NCBI GenBank assembly: GCA_020436695.1
Contig: JAGQXH010000008.1
Coordinates: forward strand, 1-34,884
Direction: 5' to 3'
Length of the DNA: 34,884 bases
Source: Lewinella sp.
Lineage (GTDB): Bacteria > Bacteroidota > Bacteroidia > Chitinophagales > Saprospiraceae
Shown here: positions 8,397 through 17,000 of the stretch, in pieces
Layout: the number at the start of each line of letters is the position of its first letter
How positions within the stretch are numbered: the first letter of the stretch is position 1
Made by a program: the position numbers and the translations under genes
Notes under the pieces: generated by a model
The model's input: only the letters and a program-made list of their open reading frames with translations
What the model was told of the DNA's origin: nothing
Database searches by the model: none

Positions 8397-10058
8397 ATGA
8401 ACAGAACACTACTTGTTGCCGGATGCATCTGTTATTCGGCATTTTCCCTTTTTGCCCAGCCCCAGTCCGATCTTGCCTACCACTACCCTATCCATTTTTC
8501 GAGTTATGAAAAAGGAGAAGGGCCAGTGATCGTGATCGACGGGGCACATAATAATTATCATACCTACGAAGGCGGTTTTCGGCCCTTTGCCCTTTTACTG
8601 GAAGAAGATGGCTATCGGGTGCAGTCCGGAAAAGAAAAGTTTTCCAATGACTATTTGAAGCAATGCAACATCCTTGTTATTGCGAATCCGCTGAGTGAAG
8701 ATGATACCCACGGCTGGATCAAACCTAATCCCCCGGCCTTCAGCTCGGATGAAGTGGCAGCGTTGAAAAGCTGGGTTAGCGAAGGCGGTAGTCTGCTACT
8801 GATCGCTGATCATATGCCTTTCCCCGGAGCTGCTTCCAATATAGCGGAAGCTTTTGGCTTTCATTTCAGCAACGGTTTTGCCATGGCGGACCAACAACAA
8901 TTCCCCCCTTCCAACTTTGATCGCTCAAGCGGCACCTTACACGAAAATGCCATCACGGAGGGGAGTAGCGCCGATGAAAGGATCGACCATATCGCCTCTT
9001 TCACCGGTTCGGCATTTCAAAGTCCGGAAGGCGCTATGCCCATACTGAGTTTCGGGAAGGATCACCGCTCACTGGAACCCGACACGGCCTGGAGATTCCA
9101 TCCGGATACTCCGGCGGTACCGCTGGAAGGCTGGCAACAAGGCGCCGCTTTAAACTTCGGAAAAGGGCGGATCGTGGTGTACGGTGAGGCAGCCATGCTG
9201 ACCGCGCAAATTGCGCAGAGCAGGCAGGGGCCATTTAAGATCGGTTTTAATCATCCACAGGCCGACCAGAATGCACAACTGGTGCTGAATACCATCCATT
9301 GGCTGGACCATGCCATCTCCCTACAAGCCGGAAAAAAAACAAAGTCTTTGCTTTCGGTAGAACAGATCTCCCTACCTTCCGAATTCTTGGAAGAATGGCG
9401 TGAGTTGTATGTCCATTTGCCGGCCTCTTATGACACTACCAGTCGGGATTATCCTCTACTGGTTGTTCTGGATGCGGATTATCGTTTCAGCGTCACTTTT
9501 GGTATTATCGACTATATGTCTTACTGGCAGGGCCTTCCGGAAATGATCCTGCTCGGTATCCCGAATATTGACCGGGAAGGTCGGAGGCAGAACCTGCTGC
9601 CCACAGCTTACGGAGGTGAAGCTGATCAGTTCCTGCTGTTTCTCAGAGAAGAAGTTCTGCCTTATATCGAGGAACATTACCGGGTATCTTCACAAAGAGT
9701 GTTGATCGGTCACTCGCACGCAGGCGTGTTTACCGCCTATACCCTGCTCACTCAACCGGATCTGTTCCAGGGATACATTGCGGCCGATCCCAGTCTGGAA
9801 GGCCTGATCCCTCTGGAGAAGGAGCAACTGGCTAAAAGCTATCCGGGAAAAAAGCTCTACATCAGTTCTTCCGATGTTGGTTCCGGCCTGGCTCCGGAAA
9901 TTGTCAGATCCCATTTGGACGGCATCAGGGGCTTTCAGGAATATTTGGAGCAAATGTCACCGCGGGGGCTTGCCTGGAAATTTAGTCATATTGCCGATGA
10001 TCATGGCAATGCCTATATGCAGAGTGCAAGTGAGGGCTTACGCTTTGTGTTTAAGTGA
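8397..10058 (+). CDS. Secreted fusion: DUF4350/GATase-like domain plus alpha/beta-hydrolase esterase
   Basis: The 553-residue protein has a Sec signal (cleavage near FAQP, 19-22) and two domains. Residues about 40-305 resemble DUF4350/class I glutamine-amidotransferase-like folds (VIVIDGAHNN, NILVIANPLS, GGSLLLIADHM), without an obvious catalytic Cys. Residues about 318-553 are an esterase of the PF00756 (enterochelin esterase/antigen 85) kind. They carry YPLLVVLDAD, the nucleophile elbow GHSHAG (S440) and a C-terminal catalytic His candidate in DDHGN (H536). It is predicted to act on an ester in the periplasm or outside. The fusion is read through one uninterrupted frame, so it is not a simple frameshift artefact. 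The substrate is unknown. Confidence 0.8.
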   Translation: MNRTLLVAGCICYSAFSLFAQPQSDLAYHYPIHFSSYEKGEGPVIVIDGAHNNYHTYEGGFRPFALLLEEDGYRVQSGKEKFSNDYLKQCNILVIANPLSEDDTHGWIKPNPPAFSSDEVAALKSWVSEGGSLLLIADHMPFPGAASNIAEAFGFHFSNGFAMADQQQFPPSNFDRSSGTLHENAITEGSSADERIDHIASFTGSAFQSPEGAMPILSFGKDHRSLEPDTAWRFHPDTPAVPLEGWQQGAALNFGKGRIVVYGEAAMLTAQIAQSRQGPFKIGFNHPQADQNAQLVLNTIHWLDHAISLQAGKKTKSLLSVEQISLPSEFLEEWRELYVHLPASYDTTSRDYPLLVVLDADYRFSVTFGIIDYMSYWQGLPEMILLGIPNIDREGRRQNLLPTAYGGEADQFLLFLREEVLPYIEEHYRVSSQRVLIGHSHAGVFTAYTLLTQPDLFQGYIAADPSLEGLIPLEKEQLAKSYPGKKLYISSSDVGSGLAPEIVRSHLDGIRGFQEYLEQMSPRGLAWKFSHIADDHGNAYMQSASEGLRFVFK

Positions 10059-10061
10059 GGA

Positions 10062-10101
10062 GGTTGACGTTGGGATTTATAGATATTGGGAGGTTTGGAG
10101 G
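10062..10101. repeat. Degenerate 8-bp periodic array (TTGGGANN-like)
   Basis: Units at 10070, 10078, 10086 and 10094 read ttgggatt, tatagata, ttgggagg and tttggagg. The phase is exact, and the consensus is the one seen in the longer array at 18685-18740. It fills the short gap between two convergent genes. Confidence 0.5.
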
Positions 10102-10128
10102 CGAACGCATAATTTTGTTGACAATCTT

Positions 10129-10902
10129 CTAATCACCTGGACGCTTCCTTCCCACCAGCAGCAGACACTCCGGTAATCCGTGCATAGGAGCCCCTTCCCA
10201 ATCACCGACATGTTCCCCAAATTCGGCCGTATCGATCAATTCGCAACCGGCTTTTAAGATAGCCTGAATGAAGTCGCTAACCGTCCAGTGAAATTCGTAG
10301 CTTGCAAGTCCGCCATCCTCCCGGCTGAGAATATCGTCGGTATACTTGAATACAAAAGGACCGCGATCGTAATAATCGTAAGCCACTTCCAGTTTATCGG
10401 TCCCATCCCGCCAAATACGACGGAACGGATGATATTCATTCACCATAAAAATACCGCCCAGCTTGAGTATCCGGACTGCCTCCCGGTAATATTGCTCCAG
10501 TTCAGCCACCCAAACGGCTACGTGCCCGCCGGTATAGACCAGATCGAAATGATCGTTCTCCAAGGCTTCCAGCCGGCATACATCCGATGGTACAAAGCGG
10601 ATATTCAGGTTCAGCTCTTTTGCCCTGGCGGCGGCAATATCGAGTTGCTGATGAGAAATATCCACGGAGGTCACCTGTGCCCCCAGACCGGCCAGGGCAA
10701 AAACCGCCAGGTTATCACCGCTGCCCAGCACAGCTACCCGTTTTCCGCGAATATGCTGGAAGTATTTTAATTCTTCAGTGACAAACACCAGTTCCGGCGA
10801 GTCGACGCAGTTTCGCCAGGTACCCCTGCGATCGTGCATGGCTTTCCAGTTGGAGGCCGCAGCCTCCCACCGCTTCTGATTTGATTGATGGTAAGGATTC
10901 AT
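10129..10902 (-). CDS. Class I SAM-dependent methyltransferase
   Basis: From the chosen start the protein is 257 residues. It has a Rossmann-type methyltransferase core: motif I VAVLGSGDNLAVFALAGLG, an acidic motif II end in VTSVDIS, a motif III-like VPSDVCRLEAL, the post-motif block DLVYTGGHVAVW, and a later LKLGGIFMVNEYHPF. The reading frame extends 13 codons upstream to 10941. MNPYHQSNQKRWEAAA is a more typical start for this family, and a GGGA lies just upstream of it. The small-molecule substrate cannot be assigned. It is divergent from the M28 peptidase gene, with about 80 bp between starts. Confidence 0.88.
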   Translation of the reverse strand: MNPYHQSNQKRWEAAASNWKAMHDRRGTWRNCVDSPELVFVTEELKYFQHIRGKRVAVLGSGDNLAVFALAGLGAQVTSVDISHQQLDIAAARAKELNLNIRFVPSDVCRLEALENDHFDLVYTGGHVAVWVAELEQYYREAVRILKLGGIFMVNEYHPFRRIWRDGTDKLEVAYDYYDRGPFVFKYTDDILSREDGGLASYEFHWTVSDFIQAILKAGCELIDTAEFGEHVGDWEGAPMHGLPECLLLVGRKRPGD

Positions 10903-10982
10903 ATTCCCATAAAGCAGCTTCTGTGAAAAATGGTTCCGCATTTTGGTGAAAGCTTGTATCTTCCGCCAAACACAATACTAGT

Positions 10983-13082
10983 ATGAAATATCTCTTTCTT
11001 TTTGCTGCGCTACTGCTCATGGTTATGCAGTTACCAGCGCAGGTACCGGGCTTTTTCCCGGATCATCAGTCCAGACAACAAACCATAGAAGAGTTGTTGG
11101 TAGAACTTCCAAAGTCAGAACGTTTTCGCGAGCATTTGCAGGAGTTGACCAAACTCCCCCACCGCGCCGGCTCTCCGGCCAATAAGGCCGTAGCCGATTA
11201 TATCCAGAAAGTCATGGCGGATGCCGGACTGGACGCTGTACAATATCCCTACGATGTCTACCTGCCGACTGGCCCGGGGCAGATTGCCATTGAGCTGGTT
11301 ACGCCCATCCGCTTACCGCTAAACAATCAGGAATATATCCTCACGGAAGATCCTTTCTCCCAACAGGAAGTTGGCCCGGGTTGGAATTCCTATTCCGGTT
11401 CCGGCGATGTAACGGCCGAGGTAGTCTATGCCAATTACGGCACCAAGGAAGATTTCGAGAAGCTAGCCGATCTGGGTGTCTCGGTAGAAGGAAAGATCGT
11501 AATGGCGCGCTATGGTGGAAATTTCCGGGGCTATAAAGCCAAGTTTGCCGAAGCGGCCGGTGCTGCCGGGCTCATCATTTATACCGATCCGGAAGACTCC
11601 GGTTATATGCGGGGGCTGGTCTATCCCGAGGGCGGCAATTTCAGTGAGAGTACCATCCAGCGGGGTTCAGTACTGACCCTGGATTACAGCGGTGATCCGC
11701 TTACGCCTTTCGAACCGGCACTGCCGGTAGACGGCACTACCAAAGTAAAGCGTCTCGATCCGAAAGAAGTTGCTTTTCATACCATTCCCGTGACTCCCAT
11801 CCCTTACGGATCGGCCAAAGAGATCCTCGGTCGGATGAAAGGAGCGGCGGTGCCCGGTGCCTGGCAGGGTGGTCTGCCCTTTACTTATCGCCTCACCGGT
11901 GGCCCGGAATTGAAAGTGCGCCTGATGGTTAAACAGGATATGGAAATGGCACGCATCCAAAACGTTGTCGGCACCCTGGAAGGTAGCACCAACCCGGACG
12001 AGTGGATCATCATGGGTTCGCACTACGACGCCTGGGTACACGGTGCCAGCGATCCCAACAGCGGTACGGCTATGCTGCTGTGCGTGGCGGAAGCCCTGGG
12101 TAAACTCGCCAAACAGGGATATCGCCCCCAACGTACCATCAAGATCGCTCACTGGGACGCAGAAGAGCACGGTATCATCGGCTCCGTGGAATGGGTAGAA
12201 CAGTTCAAGGACGAACTAACCAGCAATGCCATTGCCTATTTCAATGCCGACGGTGCCTGCTCCGGGCTGAATTTCGGTGGTTCTTCGGCCCCTTCGTTGA
12301 AGGGCCTGCTGATAGATGCGACTAAAGTAGTTCCTTATGCCGATCAGGATATCAGCGTGTATGATCATTGGGTATCCCGCCTGGATGATAAAAGCAAAGG
12401 GCCGCGGATCGGAAATCTGGGAGGTGGTTCGGACCACCTGGGTTTTTATGCGCACCTGGGTATTCCCAGTCTGGGGGCCGGCATGCACGGGCCTACGCTT
12501 TACCATTCGGCTTACGACGATTTCCACTGGTATAAGACTTTTGCCGATCCGGAGTTTCAGAGTGGACCTACGGTAGCCAAAGTATTCGGCATTATGTCGC
12601 TGCGTCTGGCCAATTCAGATATATTACCGCTGGATATCGGTCGCTATGGCACCGATCTCACTACCCATATCCGTAACGCGGAGAAAAGCATCAATTCCTA
12701 CGCGCCGGATTACAAGGTGTCCAAGCTACTTACTACAGTTGACCAATTGGCGGAAAGTGCAGCTACCTACGAGCAATTAGTTAAAGAACAGATCGCTAAG
12801 GGTAAGCTAAAAGGTAATAAGTTAAAACAGCTTAACGCCTTACTGATCGGTTTGGACCGGGCCTTTATCGATGAGCACGGCATGGCTTACGGCAATTGGT
12901 TCCGCTCGCTGTATGCCTCTTCCGATCCCTACAGCGGTTATGCTTCCTGGATGCTGCCGGGCTTGCTGTATGAAGCGTCTTTGAAATCCACTAAAGCGCT
13001 CCCCGATCTGGAAAAACGTTATCTGGCGGCATTTGAGCACCTGAATAAAGATATTCTGAAGATGATCGCGATCCTGAAATAG
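10983..13082 (+). CDS. M28-family metallopeptidase, glutamate carboxypeptidase II-like
   Basis: The 699-residue exported protein starts with a Sec signal (cleavage near LPAQ, about 17-20). It then has an M28 segment interrupted by a PA domain (about 135-290, including GKIVMARYGGNFRG), the M28 catalytic core (about 320-560) and a helical transferrin-receptor-like dimerisation domain (about 580-695). The di-zinc site is complete: H347, D357, catalytic E394 with ligand E395, D423 and H508. The spacing of the first four matches human GCPII (377, 387, 424/425, 453). It is expected to be an aminopeptidase or carboxypeptidase acting on peptides outside the inner membrane. Exact specificity is not readable. 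Confidence 0.93.
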   Translation: MKYLFLFAALLLMVMQLPAQVPGFFPDHQSRQQTIEELLVELPKSERFREHLQELTKLPHRAGSPANKAVADYIQKVMADAGLDAVQYPYDVYLPTGPGQIAIELVTPIRLPLNNQEYILTEDPFSQQEVGPGWNSYSGSGDVTAEVVYANYGTKEDFEKLADLGVSVEGKIVMARYGGNFRGYKAKFAEAAGAAGLIIYTDPEDSGYMRGLVYPEGGNFSESTIQRGSVLTLDYSGDPLTPFEPALPVDGTTKVKRLDPKEVAFHTIPVTPIPYGSAKEILGRMKGAAVPGAWQGGLPFTYRLTGGPELKVRLMVKQDMEMARIQNVVGTLEGSTNPDEWIIMGSHYDAWVHGASDPNSGTAMLLCVAEALGKLAKQGYRPQRTIKIAHWDAEEHGIIGSVEWVEQFKDELTSNAIAYFNADGACSGLNFGGSSAPSLKGLLIDATKVVPYADQDISVYDHWVSRLDDKSKGPRIGNLGGGSDHLGFYAHLGIPSLGAGMHGPTLYHSAYDDFHWYKTFADPEFQSGPTVAKVFGIMSLRLANSDILPLDIGRYGTDLTTHIRNAEKSINSYAPDYKVSKLLTTVDQLAESAATYEQLVKEQIAKGKLKGNKLKQLNALLIGLDRAFIDEHGMAYGNWFRSLYASSDPYSGYASWMLPGLLYEASLKSTKALPDLEKRYLAAFEHLNKDILKMIAILK

Positions 13083-13149
13083 ATTCGAGCCATCTCAAAT
13101 ATTAAACAGCACCGTAAGAGCTTAAAAATAGCACCTTCCCATATCAAAA

Positions 13150-13207
13150 ACCGTTACCGGTTGCCGGTTAATCAGTTGATAAACTGGTAATCGACAACTG
13201 GCAACGG
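13150..13207. repeat. Inverted heptamer-periodic repeat between convergent genes
   Basis: The left arm runs in 7-bp steps (accgtta, ccggttg, ccggtta, atcagtt). The right arm, read on the minus strand, does the same (ccgttgc, cagttgt, cgattac, cagttta). The arms can pair imperfectly, so the element may terminate transcription from both sides. Confidence 0.5.
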
Positions 13208-13274
13208 TCTGCTTCTAAAACCTAAGCCCTTAAAAGCTTACTACTCCTCTAAAAGTTAGATGATCCAGGCTGAT

Positions 13275-13832
13275 CTAATTGATACTGATCACAAAATCAG
13301 CCTCCACATCCGTTTCTCCCGTACTGCAGGGATCTGAAGCCGTTTTGGTCGGTTCGTGCTTGAGTAAGATGGTAAATGTACCCGTGCCGGCGGCTCCTGT
13401 TTGTAGCGTACTGGACAAACCCAGGGGATTACCATTTACATCCTGATCCTTGATCGTAACGCTCACATCACCGATAGATACTTCGTAGCAAACCAAATGA
13501 GCGTCGGCCTCTTCCATTACCTCTTCGGTTATGAACTCCGGATTAGCGGCATCCGAGCGATCAATGAATTCCACACTGAGATCGTAAGCCGTATTCGCCG
13601 CAAGGCTGATCTCATCTACAATGGGTGCGTTACCACCAGGGCCATCCTCATCGGAAAAAACAAAAGATTCGGTCGTGCCGCCGGCCACTGGGGTAAAATC
13701 CAGTTGTACCGTAGTAATCACTTCCTGATCCGTCGGTACATCCGTATCGTCATCGTCTTTCTGACAGGCGGTTACACTCAACAGGCCTGCGCCCAAAATT
13801 CCAAAAGTGAAAAGCTTGATTATATTTTTCAT
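13275..13832 (-). CDS. TonB-receptor-associated lipoprotein
   Basis: From the chosen ATG the protein is 185 residues. It begins MKNIIKLF, with a lipobox ending SVTAC, then an Asp-rich stretch, so it is a lipoprotein. The frame extends 10 codons upstream to 13862, but that part is not signal-like. The body is beta-rich with the blocks FVFSDEDGPGGNAP, ITEEVMEEADAH, DQDVNGNPLGL and GETDVEADF. This pattern I associate with lipoproteins encoded beside Bacteroidota TonB receptors. It follows the TonB receptor gene by about 100 bp on the same strand. The acidic/His block could bind metal, but that is inference. No enzyme motif is seen. Confidence 0.75.
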   Translation of the reverse strand: MKNIIKLFTFGILGAGLLSVTACQKDDDDTDVPTDQEVITTVQLDFTPVAGGTTESFVFSDEDGPGGNAPIVDEISLAANTAYDLSVEFIDRSDAANPEFITEEVMEEADAHLVCYEVSIGDVSVTIKDQDVNGNPLGLSSTLQTGAAGTGTFTILLKHEPTKTASDPCSTGETDVEADFVISIN

Positions 13833-13929
13833 GAATAGTATTGCTTGTAGTCCGAAACTCACCGGTCAATAGTCTGCTACCAACAGCGTCTGACCTGGTT
13901 CGGACAAGTGTTTATAAATGATTAAAAAA

Positions 13930-16281
13930 TTAAAAAGGCAGCTTGATTCGCAAGGATATGTTCCGCCCCGGCTCATCCGTAAAGTACCGGAAGCGATTCA
14001 GGTAATCCCGATAGCGAACATTAGCCAGATTAAACACCGCCAGTCCGATCTGAAGCGGCTGTTGGCCTAAAAGGAAAGTTTTTCCCGCCTCAAGGTCGAT
14101 CAGAAAATAGCCCGCCGGTGCCGGAGCGTAATCTCCCTTTTCCGGAGTGCGGGTTTGCCGGAAGACCCTTTGCAGACTCAATTGAACAAAAGATTCCGAT
14201 TTTCCGCCTTCTACCGCATCGGCCGCGCCATAACGCAGCGATGTGGATGCCCGGTCGGCCGGCATAAAAACCAAAAAATCTCCCAGATCACGATTCCAGC
14301 CCCTTACAAGTGAGGTCTGTCCGGACCATTGCCAGTGTTCATTCCATTTCCAGGCAAAACTGGCATCCAGACCACTGATCCGGGCCATGGCCTGTTTGTA
14401 AACAAAGGCAGGGAAGGCTCCCCGGATGGTTAGTTCCGGTTGATCACGAGGCTCCAGGAAGATGTAATTATCGATCAGATTGTAATACAGGTTCAACCGG
14501 GCCTGTAAGGGAAGTTCCTCCGGCAGCCATTCCCATCCGAGGTTGGTATTCAGGGCCCGTTCCGGCATCAGATCAGGATTCCCTTGTTCATAGGAAGCGG
14601 AACCATGATGCACGCCTTCACTGTAGAGTTCGTTGACGTGCGGAGCCCGCCAGGCCGTGCCCATGCTCAGTCGCAGTTTCCAGTCTGTATGTTTATACAG
14701 AAGGCCCAAAGCCCCGGAAAAATTGGAAAAATCGAGCTGTTGTCCGATCGTATCCTGTCCTTGACGCCCCACGTCCATTTGCCGGAGATCATAGCGCAGG
14801 CCGGCCTCCAATTCAAAAGGAGACGGATAGTGCCTCCAGCGTTCGGCCCAGTAGGCTCCGGCCGTCAGACTTTCGTAATTGGGTATCAAAGCACCGCGAT
14901 CTGTCGTGTTCACCTGCCGGATCACCTGTACACCCAGGTTCCCGCTCAGATTGGCGATTGGTTTGTGTTCCCAGTTCAATTCTCCGCTATGAGTAGTTAC
15001 TTCGAACTCGATCTCCGGATCTTCCAGGCCATCCGGTACCTGGCCGTATCCGCTGTGGGCATCGAACTCCTGCCGGCGGTTGAACTGACGGGCATATTGC
15101 AGCGTGAGTGTTCCGATCTCTCCAGTTTTATAGCCTACCTTCGACTTAAAGAGTTCATGACCGATACGCTGTAACGGCCGTTCCAGTTCATAGGTAAAAC
15201 TTCCGGTTTCCAATGGTTCCCCCCTATCCAGGGCATTCTGCAGGTCCGTCAGGTTACCGATATGAGCACCGGAAAAGATGCCCAGCTTAGAGAAGAAATT
15301 ACTGTAGTATAGTTCGGCTGACCAGCGTCCCTTCTGCGTACCCACAGCCCAGGAGTAATTGGTTTCCGACAGGCCGGTATTGTCCAGATAATAATCGGGT
15401 GAACGCATATTTCCTCCTCTTTTCACCGTACCCTGGATGCGGGCACTGATCGGGAGTTTGTTCCCAATCTGGGTTTCCAGTATACCTGACGCCAGCCCGG
15501 TCCGTCCCTGACTAAATCCCGCCAGATTCAGTTCGCCGTGCCAGCCACCGGTAGCAGGTAACGCTTTAGGCTCCACCAGAATAACTCCCCCCAGGGCATC
15601 GGCACCATATCGCAGGCTGCCAGCGCCTCTGATCACGCTCAATTTTTCCGCCACAAAAGGATCGATCTCCGGGGCGTGTTCCAGCCCCCATTGCTGGCCC
15701 TCCAGACGAACTCCGTTGTTCATGATCAACACCCTTTGCCCCTGCATGCCCTGGACCATCGGCTTGGCGATGGAAGAACCCGTTTTCAGCGTGTTTACCC
15801 CGGGCAATTTTTGCAGGCTTTCACCCAGGTTCAGCCCCTGGGTTGCCTCCAAAGCTTCGCCACTCAACTGTTCTTCACCACTTATCGCCTGCATCCGGAT
15901 GGCTTCGGCCTTCACCTCTACCGTGCCCAGTTCGAGTGCGTGCGGGTGCAAGTGAAAATCCTGAAAAACTTGTCCGGCATTGATATTCAGCGTATGTTCG
16001 GCGTGATTGCAATCCACCCGGCTACAAACCACAGTATAATCTCCGGCACAGATATCGGTCAGTGTATACCGTCCATTTTCGTCAGAAACCGTACCTATAT
16101 TGGCACTTTCAATGACGATATTGGCATAAGGCATCGGTTCACCGGTTTCTGCATTCAGGACCCGCCCGGTAAGCACGAGATTGCAAGTTTGCTGTGCCGA
16201 CGTCTGTAAAGGAAGTCCAAACAGCAATGTTAACATCCCCACTATTAGCCCGGGAATGTTACTACCTGCTATAGTTTTCAT
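13930..16281 (-). CDS. TonB-dependent outer-membrane receptor, probable metal uptake
   Basis: Chosen at the internal ATG (MKTIAGSN), the protein is 783 residues, because a proper Sec signal follows it directly (LLFGLPLQTSAQQ). The 44-codon upstream extension is not signal-like. A carboxypeptidase-regulatory-like domain (LTGRVLNAETGEPMPYANI) comes first, then a plug domain (LPGVNTLKTGSS, VQGMQGQRVLIMNNGVR, GAGSLRYGADALGGVILVEP). A long beta-barrel follows, ending in an aromatic C-terminal strand (NISLRIKLPF). Such receptors import metal chelates, cofactors or glycans with TonB energy. Its flanking His/Cys-rich peptide and acidic lipoprotein point to a metal ion, but the substrate is not proven. 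No SusD partner is present, arguing against glycan uptake. Confidence 0.92.
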   Translation of the reverse strand: MKTIAGSNIPGLIVGMLTLLFGLPLQTSAQQTCNLVLTGRVLNAETGEPMPYANIVIESANIGTVSDENGRYTLTDICAGDYTVVCSRVDCNHAEHTLNINAGQVFQDFHLHPHALELGTVEVKAEAIRMQAISGEEQLSGEALEATQGLNLGESLQKLPGVNTLKTGSSIAKPMVQGMQGQRVLIMNNGVRLEGQQWGLEHAPEIDPFVAEKLSVIRGAGSLRYGADALGGVILVEPKALPATGGWHGELNLAGFSQGRTGLASGILETQIGNKLPISARIQGTVKRGGNMRSPDYYLDNTGLSETNYSWAVGTQKGRWSAELYYSNFFSKLGIFSGAHIGNLTDLQNALDRGEPLETGSFTYELERPLQRIGHELFKSKVGYKTGEIGTLTLQYARQFNRRQEFDAHSGYGQVPDGLEDPEIEFEVTTHSGELNWEHKPIANLSGNLGVQVIRQVNTTDRGALIPNYESLTAGAYWAERWRHYPSPFELEAGLRYDLRQMDVGRQGQDTIGQQLDFSNFSGALGLLYKHTDWKLRLSMGTAWRAPHVNELYSEGVHHGSASYEQGNPDLMPERALNTNLGWEWLPEELPLQARLNLYYNLIDNYIFLEPRDQPELTIRGAFPAFVYKQAMARISGLDASFAWKWNEHWQWSGQTSLVRGWNRDLGDFLVFMPADRASTSLRYGAADAVEGGKSESFVQLSLQRVFRQTRTPEKGDYAPAPAGYFLIDLEAGKTFLLGQQPLQIGLAVFNLANVRYRDYLNRFRYFTDEPGRNISLRIKLPF

Positions 16282-16406
16282 AATTATTGACAATTGACTG
16301 GACGCAAGCTGACAAGAATAATCCGACCGGTAAAACCGATCTGTAGCGGCCTTAGTTACTTCCAAAAAAGTAGTAGGCAGCACATTTCGAGACAACTTGC
16401 TTGCAT

Positions 16407-16432
16407 TGATCATACCTGATCAGAACTGATCA
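16407..16432. promoter_or_regulatory. Three TGATCA hexamers phased at 10 bp
   Basis: TGATCA occurs at 16407, 16417 and 16427, each self-palindromic and separated by exactly 4 bp, so the three face the same side of the helix. They lie in the gap upstream of the TonB receptor and downstream of the His-rich peptide gene. A protein-binding site is plausible, but no known operator is recognised. Confidence 0.35.
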
Positions 16433-16511
16433 TGCTCAGAAAGCCTGTTCAGTCCTTCAATCAAGGATAAACCATCAAAATTCATAAAATGGAAAAGAAG
16501 GAAATAATGCG

Positions 16512-16856
16512 TTAGGCCGGAATCGGGGGCGCGCGGGAACTTCGGGTAGAGAAAATTCGCTTGGGCAGCGCTGAACTGTTCACAGCCAGAGGCCCTCCCA
16601 GATCCCATCCGGGAATATGTAATTCGGAAAGGGTTAATTGCCCGTTGTAATGTGAAAAGTGAAAAGTACAAATGTAGCAATGATCAAAGGCATAGCTCTG
16701 ATCGTGGATATGGATCTGACCGTGTTCGCTGTCACAGTGTACCAGCGGCCGGTGTTCTTCCGACCAGTTGTGCCACGACTGAAGAACCATCGGCAAAGCC
16801 AGGATGGTCACCAGCACATAAGTAGCAAAAATACGGTATGTGAACAGCTTTCTCAA
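16512..16856 (-). CDS. His/Cys-rich small membrane-anchored protein
   Basis: The 114-residue protein has an N-terminal hydrophobic helix (about 8-27), either a signal anchor or a signal peptide. A segment at 29-80 is loaded with possible metal ligands: ten His (29, 35, 40, 45, 49, 51, 59, 66, 69, 80) and Cys 41, 60 and 63, including an HCYIC motif. The C-terminus ends in a basic R-A-P-P stretch like that of DUF2946-type small proteins near metal-transport genes; the family link is tentative. It is the first gene of the TonB receptor/lipoprotein set. A periplasmic metal-binding or metal-sensing role is inferred from composition and context. Confidence 0.65.
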   Translation of the reverse strand: MRKLFTYRIFATYVLVTILALPMVLQSWHNWSEEHRPLVHCDSEHGQIHIHDQSYAFDHCYICTFHFSHYNGQLTLSELHIPGWDLGGPLAVNSSALPKRIFSTRSSRAPPIPA

Positions 16857-16872
16857 TAGATGGGAATGCCTT

Positions 16873-16892
16873 TATTTGTACTAACACAAATA
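16873..16892. promoter_or_regulatory. Promoter with overlapping 7-bp dyad upstream of the His-rich/TonB operon
   Basis: TATTTGT-N6-ACAAATA forms a perfect dyad. On the minus strand CAAATATA (16887-16894) reads TATATTTG, a perfect -7 TAnnTTTG box, about 30 bp before the start codon. A dyad lying across the -7 box and the start of transcription fits a repressor operator, possibly Fur/Zur-like, but no known consensus is matched. Confidence 0.45.
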
Positions 16893-17000
16893 TATAAAGT
16901 TTGTTTTACAGAGAAAGTCTGAAAACCAGAAGTCCGTTAAAGACAGGCCCATTTACTGAAAAACGGATTCTTTGACGGATGGCCGACAACTCGCACACAC

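Noticed and set aside
16282-16413. N-terminal extension of the TonB receptor to the upstream ATG
   Set aside because: The 44 extra residues are not signal-like; the Sec signal begins at the internal ATG at 16281, and the extension runs over the TGATCA repeats.
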